From Amorphophallus konjac (taxonomy: Eukaryota; Streptophyta; Magnoliopsida; Alismatales; Araceae), in assembly GCA_022559845.1 (NCBI GenBank), contig JAHNEJ010001956.1, positions 1-64,000 on the forward strand: a stretch of 64,000 bases of DNA, in the 5' to 3' direction. The notes below the pieces were generated by a model that made no database searches, was not told where the DNA came from, and saw nothing but the letters and a program-made list of their open reading frames with translations. A program made the position numbers and the translations under genes. The number at the start of each line of letters is the position of its first letter. The first letter of the stretch is position 1. This document shows positions 12,226 through 22,117 of this stretch, piece after piece.

Positions 12226-13240
12226 GACCTAAGCGCCCTTTCGGGTTTTCACCGAGGCCAGCCCCCTCTTACTTTTGCCCGCGCGCCCTTTCGGGTTTTC
12301 ATGTGGCGGGGTACTCGATTTTGCCTGCGACACCCTTTCGGGTTTTCGCCACAGCTGGGTTATAGCCATTTTTGCACTTGTCCTGATATAGGAACAAGTC
12401 TGGCGGGGTATCTCTATTTTTAACCCCATTTTCTTTTCTTTTTCTTTTTTTTTGTATAGGATACAGAAGAACTGGACCATGAAAATGTTGACAGACCTTG
12501 TCGATGATGACAAGGATTGAACCCTGCTTCGGTTCGTTGACACCGGCTAGATGTCGAAGCAAAGGATATGGTCTATTAGCAAGGATGTAAGATTCGAGTT
12601 AGGGGTAAAGATCGATCGATCTCGTCGATGATGACGAGGGTCAAACACATGTTTATTGACCAGCATAGGTTATCGCCGAAACAAAGGTGGGTTTATTAGC
12701 AAGGACGGAAGGTCCAAGCTTAGGGGTAGGGATTGACCGATCTCGCCGATGATGACGACGGTCGACCATGGGTTTATTCATCAACATGGGTCACATGCAG
12801 AAGCAAAGATGGGATTATCAACAGGGACGTAAGGTCCAAGTGAAGGGTAGAGATCGCCCGATCTCGCCGATGATGACAAGGGTCGAATCATGGGTTTATT
12901 CAAGGATTTCCGGTGGGACTTTTGAGGGTTGTCCCTTGTGGAGTTTTATCAGGTGGCGAACAGAAGAGGAATTTTGGAAATTACCACTTTACTGACTTAA
13001 GCGCCCTTTCGGGTTTTCACCGAAGCCAGCCCCCTCTTGCTTTTACCGACGCGCCCTTTCGGGTTTTCACGTGGCGGGGTACCCGATTTTGCCTACGGCG
13101 CCCTTTCGGGTTTTCGCCACAGCTGGGTTATAGCCATTTTTGCACTTGTCCTAATATAGGAGCAAGTCTGGCGGGGTATCTCTATTTTTAACCCCATTTT
13201 CTTTTCTTTTTTTTTATTGATATGTATAGGGTGGCAGGTC
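12226..13240. repeat. E1 direct duplication of a ~240-bp block with interposed hairpin units
   Basis: The blocks 12226-12440 and about 12990-13215 are near identical. Each has three copies of GCGCCCTTTCGGGTTTTC-type sequence followed by a conserved tail ending in a T-rich tract. Between them (12481-12905) lie four larger units with cores TTGTCGATGATGACAAG or CTCGTCGATGATGACGAG, relatives of minisatellite 1. No gene. Confidence 0.7.
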
Positions 13241-13434
13241 GAAGTGTGATGTTCGACTCCCGGTCGACAGTAGATGGCCCGTAGTGGCAACAATGTGATA
13301 ATGACAGCTAGAACACAAAATCTCCAGCCGACTTGGGTTTATTCGTTAGCGGGAAGATAATGCTAACGCAAGGAAGGGCTTTCGTGCCAATCCGAACGCA
13401 AGGCTCGTAATGGCGGCGTGGCGTATTCTTTTGG

Positions 13435-14090
13435 AAGCTTGACCGGGGCGGAATGCCACTAGACCAAGGGGAGGGTAGCTTGGTTAGGGCGGAGTGCCAC
13501 TAAACCAAGGAGAAGTAGCTTGACTAGGGCGAAATGCCACTAACCAAGGGAAGGGTAGCTTGGTTAGGGCGGAGTGCCACTAAACCAAGGAAAAGGTAGC
13601 TCGGTTAGGGCGGAGTGCCACTAAACAAGGGAAAGGTAGCTTGGTTGGGGCGGAGTGCCACTAAACCAAGGAGACAGTAGCTCGGTTAGGGTGGAGTGCC
13701 ACTAAACCAAGGAAAAGGTAGCTCGGTTAGGGCGGAGTGCCACTAAACCAAGAAAAGATAGCTCAGTTAGGGCGGAGTGCCACTAAACCAAGGGGAAGGT
13801 AGCTCGGTTAGGGCAGAGTGCCACTAAACCAAGGAAAGGGTAGCTCGGTTAGGGCGGAGTGCCACTAAACCAAGGAGAAGGTAGCTTGGTTAGGGCGGAA
13901 TGCCACTAGACCAAGGGAAGGGTAGCTTGGTTAGGGCGGAGTGCCACTAAACCAAGGAAAGGGTAGCTCGGTTAGGACGGAGTGCCACTAAATCAAGGAA
14001 AAGGTAGCTCAGTTAGGGCGGAGTGTCACTAAACCAGGGAAAAGATTAGCTCGGTTAGGGCGGAGTGCCACTAACCAAGGGAAGGTATCT
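13435..14090. repeat. E1 minisatellite 2: ~41-bp units
   Basis: About 16 tandem units follow the pattern CTTGGTTAG GGCGGAGTGCCAC TAAACCAAG. The two ends of each unit are complementary, so each could fold as a hairpin. The array stops nine bases from the end of pol. Confidence 0.8.
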
Positions 14091-14098
14091 TCGACCGA

Positions 14099-16309
14099 TC
14101 ACTCGGGACATGTCGGCTGCGCTGCATGATACAGCTTAATATGCTTTCCATTGAGGGGAGAGAACTGGATAACCCCTTTGTGGTCTACCAGGACGTAGGC
14201 ACCCCCTTCATATACTCGGCGGACGATATACAGCCCGACCCAGTTTTCGACCAGCTTCCCTTTGGGGTTGGAGGCCATCACTTCTTTTCTTTTGACCATT
14301 ACCAGGTCTCCTTTCTTGAATTCTCGACCCTTGACTAGCTTATCAAAAGCACGGGCCATGCGAGCTTGGTAGAGCTGGATGTTTTGCTGCGCCCGGAGGC
14401 GTTTTCCTTCGAGCTCAATGAGCTCTTCCAATCTTCTTTCTGCATTGGTCTGCTCACCATTGACTAATCCGTGCTGGATGGCAACTCGCAATGAAGGAAC
14501 CTCAAGCTCAATTGGCACCACAGCTTCTGACCCGTAGACAAGGGAGAAGGGGGAATAGCCAGTTGGGGTCTTGTAGACAGTACGATAGGCCCAAAGTGCT
14601 TCGTACATCCTTTCCTCCCAATCTTTTTTATTAGACTTGACAGTCTTTGCCAGCAACGTGCACAGTGTCTTGTTAAAGGCTTCTGCGAGTCCGTTGGCCT
14701 GAGGGTTGTAGGGGGAAGATGTCCTCCAGTCGATTTTGTATTTGTCGGCCAGCCGATAAATCTTCTGATTTCTAAAATGGCTGCCATTGTCAGAGATGAT
14801 TCGGCTGGGGATCCCGAACCGAAATATTACATTCTGCCGGAAGAATCTTGCAACTAGTTCTCCCGTCACATCTCTTAGTGCTACTGCTTCTGCCCATCTG
14901 GAGAAGTAGTCTGTAGCTGCTAAGATGTATTTGCACCCTGATGAAGATGCTGGCAGCGGCCCTACTACGTCCGTGCCCCACTGAGCAAATGGCCAGCTCG
15001 GCAGGGTGGGATGCAGTGGCACTGGAGGTCTCCTTGCCACATTAGCATGTTCTTGACATTTCTGACAAGCTTTGGCAAACTTGCAGCAATCATCAAATAT
15101 AGTGGGCCAATAGTAACCCAGCTTCTTTATCTCAATTTTCATTTTCGGGCCAGCCTGGTGTGCTCCAGCTGATCCTGCATGGACTTCCTGCATCACCTGT
15201 CCTGCTTCTGCTGAAGACAAGCAACGGAGTAGGACTTTCCTTCGGGCGTCTGCCATAATTCGGAACAGGGTCCCGCTTCTCATCTCGTAAGAATCCTTGA
15301 TCCTTAGGAGCTTCATCCTCTGTTCCTTTTCTTTTGGAAGTTGCTGGTGTTGAAACCAGCGCAGGAGATGCTCTCGCCAATCGGGCTGCTGAACCCCTTC
15401 GATGACTGCTACTTCCATCTCTTGTTCGTCGGCCAGAACCTCTGTTACGCTGGGGACCTGTCGGCGGTTGATCACTGTTATATTCAGGCTTGTGTCTGGC
15501 GGGACCGCCAATGAACTGGCCAGCTTAGCGAGGGCATCCGCCTGAGCATTCCGGCCTCGGTTGATGTGCTTGATGCTGATGAAGTAAAATCTTGACATCA
15601 GGCGAGTTGCCAACTGGTGATAGGGGAGGAGCTCTTGCTTTCGCACCTCGAACTCTCCTTCCAGCTGTTTTATAACTAGCATGGAGTCTCCGAATGCTTC
15701 CAGCATCTGAATTCCCATGGACAGAGCAACCTGCAACCCGATTATCAGGGCTTCATATTCTGCTTCATTGTTTGTGCATTGCTTGTTTATGGAACAGGAT
15801 GTATATACCACTTCTCCTTCTGGGGATTTCAGGACTATGCCTGCTCCTGCTCTGACCCTGGCTGACCCGGTGGCAGAGGTGTCAATTCTGGAAGCGCCAT
15901 CAAAGTATAGTTGCCATAAGGAGGGCTGTACTTGCACGGCTTCTAGGGTTTCATCTTCAGGAAGCTCCGGCTCCAACGGGCAATCCCCGGGCACTGGGTG
16001 CTCAGCGAAGAAGTCTGCAATAGCTTGGCCCTTGACGGCCTTGCGCGGCACGTAGGAGATATCAAACTCCATAAGGATTACCGCCCATTTGCCCAGGCGG
16101 CCTTTGAGGGCCGGTTGAGACATAATGTACTTCAGGGGATCCTCTTTGGATACCAAGCTGATTTCATGCGACAACATATAGTGTCGGAGCTTTTTAACTG
16201 TGAAGACCAGCGCCAGACAGATCTTCTCAATATAAGTATATTTCTCTTCAGTTCTGACCAGTCTCCGACTGAGGTAATAGAGGGCTTGTTCTTTCCCTTC
16301 TTCATTATT
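14099..16309 (-). CDS. pol: E1 pol, C-terminal part: RNase H, archaeal-type RNase H, integrase
   Basis: This frame continues from the RT segment after an in-frame TAG at 16310-16312. After the end of the first RNase H, an archaeal-type RNase H starts near residue 89 of the piece beginning at 16177. It shows LYFDGASR, NNEAEYEAL, GDSMLVIKQ and ADALAKLA, giving the D-E-D-D set. This second RNase H marks the Tat clade. The integrase has an HHCC zinc region (HAGSAGAH...CQKC) and the catalytic residues in WGTDVVGPL, ISDNGSHF and GLAEAFNKTL, so DD-E looks intact. The C-terminal region VENWVGLYIVRRV resembles the usual integrase tail. It ends at TGA 14099-14101. Confidence 0.85.
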   Translation of the reverse strand, partial: NNEEGKEQALYYLSRRLVRTEEKYTYIEKICLALVFTVKKLRHYMLSHEISLVSKEDPLKYIMSQPALKGRLGKWAVILMEFDISYVPRKAVKGQAIADFFAEHPVPGDCPLEPELPEDETLEAVQVQPSLWQLYFDGASRIDTSATGSARVRAGAGIVLKSPEGEVVYTSCSINKQCTNNEAEYEALIIGLQVALSMGIQMLEAFGDSMLVIKQLEGEFEVRKQELLPYHQLATRLMSRFYFISIKHINRGRNAQADALAKLASSLAVPPDTSLNITVINRRQVPSVTEVLADEQEMEVAVIEGVQQPDWREHLLRWFQHQQLPKEKEQRMKLLRIKDSYEMRSGTLFRIMADARRKVLLRCLSSAEAGQVMQEVHAGSAGAHQAGPKMKIEIKKLGYYWPTIFDDCCKFAKACQKCQEHANVARRPPVPLHPTLPSWPFAQWGTDVVGPLPASSSGCKYILAATDYFSRWAEAVALRDVTGELVARFFRQNVIFRFGIPSRIISDNGSHFRNQKIYRLADKYKIDWRTSSPYNPQANGLAEAFNKTLCTLLAKTVKSNKKDWEERMYEALWAYRTVYKTPTGYSPFSLVYGSEAVVPIELEVPSLRVAIQHGLVNGEQTNAERRLEELIELEGKRLRAQQNIQLYQARMARAFDKLVKGREFKKGDLVMVKRKEVMASNPKGKLVENWVGLYIVRRVYEGGAYVLVDHKGVIQFSPLNGKHIKLYHAAQPTCPE

Positions 16310-18685
16310 CTAGGCCAGCATTGCCCCCAGAGAATTGTGTGTAGCTGCTATATATAGTATCAATGGTCGTCCTTTCACCGGTGCGCCCAACACTGGAGGA
16401 GTTTTCAGGTAGTCTTTTAGCTTGTCGAAGGCTACCTGGCAATCTTCATCCCAATAAAAGGGGACATCTTTCATCATCAACTTGTGAAAAGGCTGGCACC
16501 GCCCTGACAAATTGGAAATGAAACGCCGGATATAAGCCAAACGGCCGTGTAGTGATCTCAGCTCGGAGATGTTCCTTGGCGGAGGTAACCCCTGAATCAC
16601 CTTGATCTTTGCGGGGTCTATCTCGATTCCCTGATATCGGACGATGAAGCCCAAGAATTTTCTGCTCGACACTCTGAACGCACATTTCATAGGATTCATT
16701 TTTAGCTCGTGCTGCCTCAGCCTCTGAAAAACAATCCGGAGGTCTTGCAGATGATCTTCTTTTCTTCTGGTTTTGACCACCAGGTCATCTATGTAGCACT
16801 CGACCTTGTGGTAGAGCAATTCATCAAAGATTTTGGTCATTGTGCGCTGATAGGTTGCGCCAGCGTTCTTTAGTCCGAACGGCATTCTCTTGTAATGATA
16901 AATGCCTTTAGGAGTTCGGAAAGCAGTATGGACTCGGTCATGCTTCGCAATCCAAATCTGATTGTAGCCGGAAGACCCATCCATGAATGACAGGGCTTCA
17001 TGGCCGGTTGTAGCATCGATCATGACCTCGGTTATTGGCACCGGGAAGTCATCTTTGGGGCAGGCTTTATTTAGATCTCGGAAGTCGACACATATCCGGA
17101 TCTGCCCATTCTTCTTTTTCACGGGGACGATATTCGCCAGCCATGTGGTGTACTGGTTTTCTTCAACAAATCCCACGTCAATGAGCTTGTCGACTTCAGC
17201 ACAAATTTGGGTGATGAGCTCTGGCCTCATGCGCCGCGGTGGTTGCTTCACCGGCTCGGCTTCAGGGTTGATTGCCAGCTCATGTTGTGAGACAGCGGGG
17301 CTTAGACCTGGCATCTCTTTATAAGTCCAGGCGAAGCAATCCCGGTATTCTAGCAGTAGTTGAATGTACAGCTCCCGTTCTTCTGGGGACAGTTGGGCAC
17401 TGAGGAAGGTAGGCCTAGGGTCCTTCTCATTTCCCAGGTTGACTTCTATCAGTTCATCGACTGTGGCTTGTCCTCCGTCTTCTATCTCCGGAGGTGCCGG
17501 TTGGAGGTCAACGAAGTCTGGAATGCCATCTTGAGGGTCGAGTACTTCGACTTCCTCGTCAGACACCGCCAGAGCTTCCTGAGGTTTCTTGATCTCTTGT
17601 GCTAGCGGCTGGGTGGATTGTTCTATTAGCAGATCCATTGCCGTTGCAGCTTCCAAGGATGAAAGAACAGCCTTGGTGTTTGCAGATGAGATTACAGCCA
17701 TGACGGGCTGGTAACCGTTCACTGCCAGGCCCAGACAGCATGCTGATTTTGCAGCAGAAGTTGAGGAAGTTTCGCCTTCTGGGACAGTTGTATCTTCCGC
17801 AGAAGTGGCTTTTTCTTCTCTGGTAGCTGGCTCCCCTTGATTGGAGTTGACCAAGGCCTCCCTGATTGGCAGAAAGGGCGTTGAAGTTGTCATTAGTAGG
17901 ACCCCTGTAGAGGGGGAGACTCCTACTTCTTGAATGTCTTCGGCTTCGCTGCTGCTAGCCGTATCAAATTCGGCTTGAAAGGCCGCTTCTTCAGGATGAA
18001 CTTGCTCCCAGCATCGGCAAGGGGCCGAGGTTTCTGCTTCTTGATTTCGGGACTGAGCGAGTTCAAGATATTCGGCTTCCGCCGGATATTCATCAAAGGT
18101 TGCCCTCAGAGGGCTATCTTCAGTAGGATAGAAGGCGGAGATAGTATCCACCTCGTACCGCCCACTGTAGTAATATTCTTCCAGGGTGAAGCCCAACCCT
18201 GGATGTTGAGAGACACGTCTCATTTCCTTATCCAGATTTGCAGGATACCACATCTTCTGGAAAGCTTCCTTGCGTTTTTGAGACTGATCGGGAGGGATGT
18301 GTTGCTTTTGAAACATCCTGGCCGTTCGATCAGTTGTAAATGCCAGGCCCTGAACAGGAACCCGCGGGTTGGCTAGATCCTCAGGGAGGCTGCAGTCTGT
18401 GTCTTCCTGAGTGGGATGCTCCTCAGCTGTATAGAACAAGCTGCTGGGCCCATCTTCCTGTGTCACCTCCCAAGCTTTGAAAGGTTCGACAGTGGGATCA
18501 TTGAGGCCGGAGACTGGCTTGGTGAGGCCGGCCGGGACTCCGATGCGGTCGTGCTGTCGATCGACATGTACTTCCTTAGCTTTGGGTATAATGCTGGGGG
18601 TGTCACCCTGCCGACATTTCCAGAAGTCGTGATGTGGGAGACCACCTTCGGCTTGACATATCCGCGCGGCGGTGGTGGATACCAA
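16310..18685 (-). CDS. pol: E1 pol, reverse transcriptase and start of RNase H
   Basis: A 791-residue open stretch. The RT core (about residues 500-680) shows ICVDFRDLNKACPKDDFP, MPFGLKNAGATYQR and the catalytic YIDD (ECYIDDLVVK), followed by the chromosome-type RNase H beginning. The first ~480 residues are an acidic, Ser/Thr-rich linker of unknown role. It closes with TAG after GAMLA, where a sense codon is expected because the same frame continues. The frame differs from that of the protease upstream, with the change somewhere in about 18520-18680. That is either a mutation or, as in Ogre, a spliced protease-RT junction. Confidence 0.8.
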   Translation of the reverse strand: MVSTTAARICQAEGGLPHHDFWKCRQGDTPSIIPKAKEVHVDRQHDRIGVPAGLTKPVSGLNDPTVEPFKAWEVTQEDGPSSLFYTAEEHPTQEDTDCSLPEDLANPRVPVQGLAFTTDRTARMFQKQHIPPDQSQKRKEAFQKMWYPANLDKEMRRVSQHPGLGFTLEEYYYSGRYEVDTISAFYPTEDSPLRATFDEYPAEAEYLELAQSRNQEAETSAPCRCWEQVHPEEAAFQAEFDTASSSEAEDIQEVGVSPSTGVLLMTTSTPFLPIREALVNSNQGEPATREEKATSAEDTTVPEGETSSTSAAKSACCLGLAVNGYQPVMAVISSANTKAVLSSLEAATAMDLLIEQSTQPLAQEIKKPQEALAVSDEEVEVLDPQDGIPDFVDLQPAPPEIEDGGQATVDELIEVNLGNEKDPRPTFLSAQLSPEERELYIQLLLEYRDCFAWTYKEMPGLSPAVSQHELAINPEAEPVKQPPRRMRPELITQICAEVDKLIDVGFVEENQYTTWLANIVPVKKKNGQIRICVDFRDLNKACPKDDFPVPITEVMIDATTGHEALSFMDGSSGYNQIWIAKHDRVHTAFRTPKGIYHYKRMPFGLKNAGATYQRTMTKIFDELLYHKVECYIDDLVVKTRRKEDHLQDLRIVFQRLRQHELKMNPMKCAFRVSSRKFLGFIVRYQGIEIDPAKIKVIQGLPPPRNISELRSLHGRLAYIRRFISNLSGRCQPFHKLMMKDVPFYWDEDCQVAFDKLKDYLKTPPVLGAPVKGRPLILYIAATHNSLGAMLA

Positions 18686-19950
18686 CCGTCACCCGATCTA
18701 TTCTTCGACGCCCTTACGGGGGCTTCAGCTTCAGAAACCTTCCGGGGAGACCCCGTATATAGGTTGGCGTCCGCCAAGTGACATTCAAACACCTCGAATG
18801 GGTGGATATCAGCAAATATCCTCTCCTCCTTCCCCTGGAGGCTGTATTTGATGCATTGGTGGAGCGTGGAGGGCACCACCATATTTTCATGCAGCCATGG
18901 GCGGCCGAGCAGTGCTTTGTAGGAGGTGCGAGAGTCAATGACATGAAACTGCACCGTTGTAGTGAAATCTGCCAGGGTCAGTGTGAACTCTGCCACTCCC
19001 ATAGATACTTCACATTTTTGGTTGAAGCCAGCGATACGCATATCCCCGACTTTCTCGAGATGCACATTAAAGTGGTACCTCTCGTATATTCTATATGGCA
19101 GGATGTTGACTGCTGCACCAGGATCAACCAGAATCCGGTTCAGTTCTCTTCCGTTCAGGTGCCCTTTCATATATAGCGGCCTGTTGTGGCTGGCAGTAGG
19201 TAGTAGCATGTCTTCTGGAGAGAAGGTCATACTGGCTTCTGGTATAGCCTCAGCTACGCAGGCTTCAAAATGAGCAGGCGTCTGCAGAGCAGTGATGATC
19301 GCCTGTCGAGTCTCTTCACTCAAAGAGAGAATTTCCCAGATCGTAAATCGAGCGGGGAGCTTCTTGAGCAACTTCATTATTCGGCTCCCAGCCCGGACAT
19401 TGGAGAGCTTCATCTCTTCAGCCCATCTGGGCTTGGGGAGGTTTTGATTTGTGGGTCCAGACGGACCTGCTTCATCTTCCTCGGACTCGGCACCCTCTTG
19501 GCTGACACCGGCTGTCGGGTCTTCTTTATTAGCTGCTGTAGGGCAAGCTCCATCTGCATTTGCATCCTCAGTAGATTGCGCTGGCTGCGGGTGAATGACC
19601 CCGGGTGTAGGGTTAGCATCTTGGCAGGGCTGCTTCCCTTTTGACATCTTCATAAACTCAAGGAATGAAGGGACTGCCTTGCCCCCACTCTTGTTGTATA
19701 GGCCTGACGGAGGAGGGATTTGGGCTCCCTTAACTTCCGGTGGAGGCGTCTTGTAGGGTTGCTCCCCTCTGAACATAATGTTGTGATTGGGTGGTGGCTG
19801 GCGCCCCCATTTTCGGCCTGACCGAGTGGCATGCGCAGCAGTTGCGGCCTCGGCCTTGCCCCCCCCCGGCATGGGGTGTGAAGCAAATTTCTTCTTCTTC
19901 CTCTTCTCCGGGTAGGTTGAAGAGTGCTGACAGGGTATTGCAGGAGACAA
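18463..19950 (-). CDS. E1 protease region
   Basis: The retropepsin-like segment reads ILVDPGAAVNILPY near the middle, followed by the second half with LLGRPWLHENMVVP. The usual D-T/S-G triad is DPG here. This frame overlaps the end of gag by 221 bases in another phase. The two frames meet at a nine-base G run (C run on the plus strand, 19859-19867), so gag and protease are probably one polyprotein separated by slippage or a one-base indel. The C-terminal part after about 18680 is probably out of frame, because RT continues in a different phase. Confidence 0.7.
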   Translation of the reverse strand: MSPAIPCQHSSTYPEKRKKKKFASHPMPGGGKAEAATAAHATRSGRKWGRQPPPNHNIMFRGEQPYKTPPPEVKGAQIPPPSGLYNKSGGKAVPSFLEFMKMSKGKQPCQDANPTPGVIHPQPAQSTEDANADGACPTAANKEDPTAGVSQEGAESEEDEAGPSGPTNQNLPKPRWAEEMKLSNVRAGSRIMKLLKKLPARFTIWEILSLSEETRQAIITALQTPAHFEACVAEAIPEASMTFSPEDMLLPTASHNRPLYMKGHLNGRELNRILVDPGAAVNILPYRIYERYHFNVHLEKVGDMRIAGFNQKCEVSMGVAEFTLTLADFTTTVQFHVIDSRTSYKALLGRPWLHENMVVPSTLHQCIKYSLQGKEERIFADIHPFEVFECHLADANLYTGSPRKVSEAEAPVRASKNRSGDGWYPPPPRGYVKPKVVSHITTSGNVGRVTPPALYPKLRKYMSIDSTTASESRPASPSQSPASMIPLSNLSKLGR

Positions 19951-22117
19951 CCTGTGTTTTACGGGCCCCAGCGGCCTTTCTTTTCTTCTTCTTTTGCTTT
20001 TTCTTCTTTTTGGTTTCTGCAGGTGCCTGCCCCCAGAACAGACTGCCCTCTTCAGGGGGTGTTGCTTCAGCTTCCTCCACCTGTTTGAGCGAGAGTTGTT
20101 CCAGCTCTTGCCATGGGACGTGGTCCCGTACCAGCAGAGGTTTCAATTCGGGCTGTACATATTCATCCAACCCTTCAATCAGGTGCTGCAGTCGAAGGAC
20201 TCCAGGATTGGTTTCCTTGATTACTGGCAGCGGAGTTTGTCTCCTCCTGTTAGGTGTATGTATTCTGACAGCTGTAGGTGGAGTGACCCATACGGGTGCT
20301 ACCACTGGCGGAGCAGGCCGGGGCGTAATGCCACGGATATGTGCCCCCTCTTTTGGGCGGGATGCCCTCTTCTTCTTGTGCTTCACAGGGATTTGCTGCC
20401 ACCCCTGTTGTTCTTTCACGGGCTCCAGGAAATGGATTTCGTAGGTGCTCCGTGTGCTTGCTTCAGAGATCTCCTCAGGTAATGCCTGGTAGAGGGAGAC
20501 CATGTTGATTGCTGCCCTCCTGAAAGGGGCTTCATGTGGCTGAGGAGGGTCTACTTTGTACTCTCCCAGCTCTATCTCATTCTTCTTCACCATCCCTTCG
20601 ATGACGTCTTTGAAAACATAGCAGTCTTCGATTGGATGTCCCAACATCTGGTGGTAGGGGCAGAATCTCGGACTGTCTTTTCTTTTCAGGTCCTCCGGCC
20701 TCCTTGGCTCGGGCAGAGTGACCATGCTGTATTCCATTACCCAGTCGAACAGGACTCGGGTCTTGTCTCTTGGAAAGGAATAAGCTTTCTTCATTTTGTC
20801 CCTCAGCGAAGGACCTTCTTTATCATCTGGAGCTTTTGCAGGTTGCGGGGGAGCCGCTTTCTTGCCTTTCTCCTTCTGTTGTTCGAACGCCTTGATATCA
20901 AGCGCATTCGCTTCTTTAGGTGTGGGGCGCCGTTCCGCAGCCTTGCCTTTCTGGGCTGTGCTGGCAGTTGACGTCGGGACAGGCTTGGCTAGAAAAGCCT
21001 CCACCTCAGCCACCACATTATTCAGCCGGTCGAACGACCGAATTTCCATACCAATCATCTTTTCCAGGACCTCCCTCCTGAGGTTTTGTTTACATATTTG
21101 CACAGCGTCCTCCTGATGCGGGGGCCGCTTGCACCTCATTCCGAGGTTCCTCCACCTCTTGATGTAATCAAGGGCTGTCTCATCTGCCCTTTGTTTTGTT
21201 GAGTAGAGTTCGGCCACTGTGACCTCCCTCTCTGTGACATGGAATCTTTCTCTGAATTTTCTCTGCATATCCGACCAATCATTAATTGATCCGGCCGAGA
21301 GGCTAGAGTACCATTCAAATGCGAGCCCCGTCAACGAGGACCCGAAGAACTTCAGCAGATATGACTCGTCGGTGGCCAGATCACCCATAACGGTCATATA
21401 ATATGCAATATGCTCTTTAGGGGACCCCTTCCCGTTGAATTTGTCGAATTTGGGCGGCTTGTTGACCCCTGGGGGGAGCCGTTTAGCCGCATGGTGTTGC
21501 GGGTAGGGCACCCGATAGGCATCGAACGCGACGTAGTCGCCTTCACTTTTCTCTGCGAGCTTCAGCTCGATCATCCTTTCCACCATCATCCGGCTCACGA
21601 CCGTGGGGTCGACTGGCTCCGGATAGAAGTGTGCTGGCTGCAGGTACGGGGTGACCAGGGTGGTCGCCTGTGGAGGATGCAGCAGCGGGGGTGTCGGATG
21701 CACCTGGGGGAGCACCGGAGGTAGCAGTGGCTGAGGCTGTGGCGGCCGCTGTTGCGCTGTCGCCATGCTTGGCTCTGATGGCTGGGACAGTGTATAGAGC
21801 GGTGGAGGGTCGTCACGACGAACCGCTCCCCGGGATGATTCTCCCTGGACTTCGGGTGGTTTAGAAGCTGATGAATGCTCAGTCTTTTCTATCAGCTGTT
21901 TCTTCAGAGAATCTATCTCCCGTTGATATTTTTGCAGCAGCATCAGAACTGATGGATCTATAGTGGTGGGGATACCCTCTGTCGTTTCCCCGGACGTACC
22001 CTCAGGCAGGATGTCGAGGAGGACGTCGTCTTCTTCTTCCGTCGTCACCACATTAGCGGTCAAGACGGGGGCCTTATCATCCCAGCGGGGATAGACTTGG
22101 GGTTGTTTCCCTCTCAT
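19730..22117 (-). CDS. gag: E1 Gag
   Basis: Start chosen at ATG 22117, which overlaps the ORF1 stop as ATGA. The retrotransposon gag core is seen in YYMTVMGDLATDESYLLKFF, GLAFEWYSSL and MQRKFRERFHVTE. A variant zinc knuckle CPYHQMLGHPIEDCYVF, typical of Tat elements, follows. An N-terminal Pro/Gln-rich region precedes the core and a Lys-rich stretch follows it. Gag forms the cytoplasmic virus-like particle that holds the RNA. The reading frame ends at TAA 19730, beyond the G run where the protease frame takes over. Confidence 0.85.
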   Translation of the reverse strand: MRGKQPQVYPRWDDKAPVLTANVVTTEEEDDVLLDILPEGTSGETTEGIPTTIDPSVLMLLQKYQREIDSLKKQLIEKTEHSSASKPPEVQGESSRGAVRRDDPPPLYTLSQPSEPSMATAQQRPPQPQPLLPPVLPQVHPTPPLLHPPQATTLVTPYLQPAHFYPEPVDPTVVSRMMVERMIELKLAEKSEGDYVAFDAYRVPYPQHHAAKRLPPGVNKPPKFDKFNGKGSPKEHIAYYMTVMGDLATDESYLLKFFGSSLTGLAFEWYSSLSAGSINDWSDMQRKFRERFHVTEREVTVAELYSTKQRADETALDYIKRWRNLGMRCKRPPHQEDAVQICKQNLRREVLEKMIGMEIRSFDRLNNVVAEVEAFLAKPVPTSTASTAQKGKAAERRPTPKEANALDIKAFEQQKEKGKKAAPPQPAKAPDDKEGPSLRDKMKKAYSFPRDKTRVLFDWVMEYSMVTLPEPRRPEDLKRKDSPRFCPYHQMLGHPIEDCYVFKDVIEGMVKKNEIELGEYKVDPPQPHEAPFRRAAINMVSLYQALPEEISEASTRSTYEIHFLEPVKEQQGWQQIPVKHKKKRASRPKEGAHIRGITPRPAPPVVAPVWVTPPTAVRIHTPNRRRQTPLPVIKETNPGVLRLQHLIEGLDEYVQPELKPLLVRDHVPWQELEQLSLKQVEEAEATPPEEGSLFWGQAPAETKKKKKQKKKKRKAAGARKTQVVSCNTLSALFNLPGEEEEEEICFTPHAGGGQGRGRNCCACHSVRPKMGAPATTQSQHYVQRGATLQDASTGS

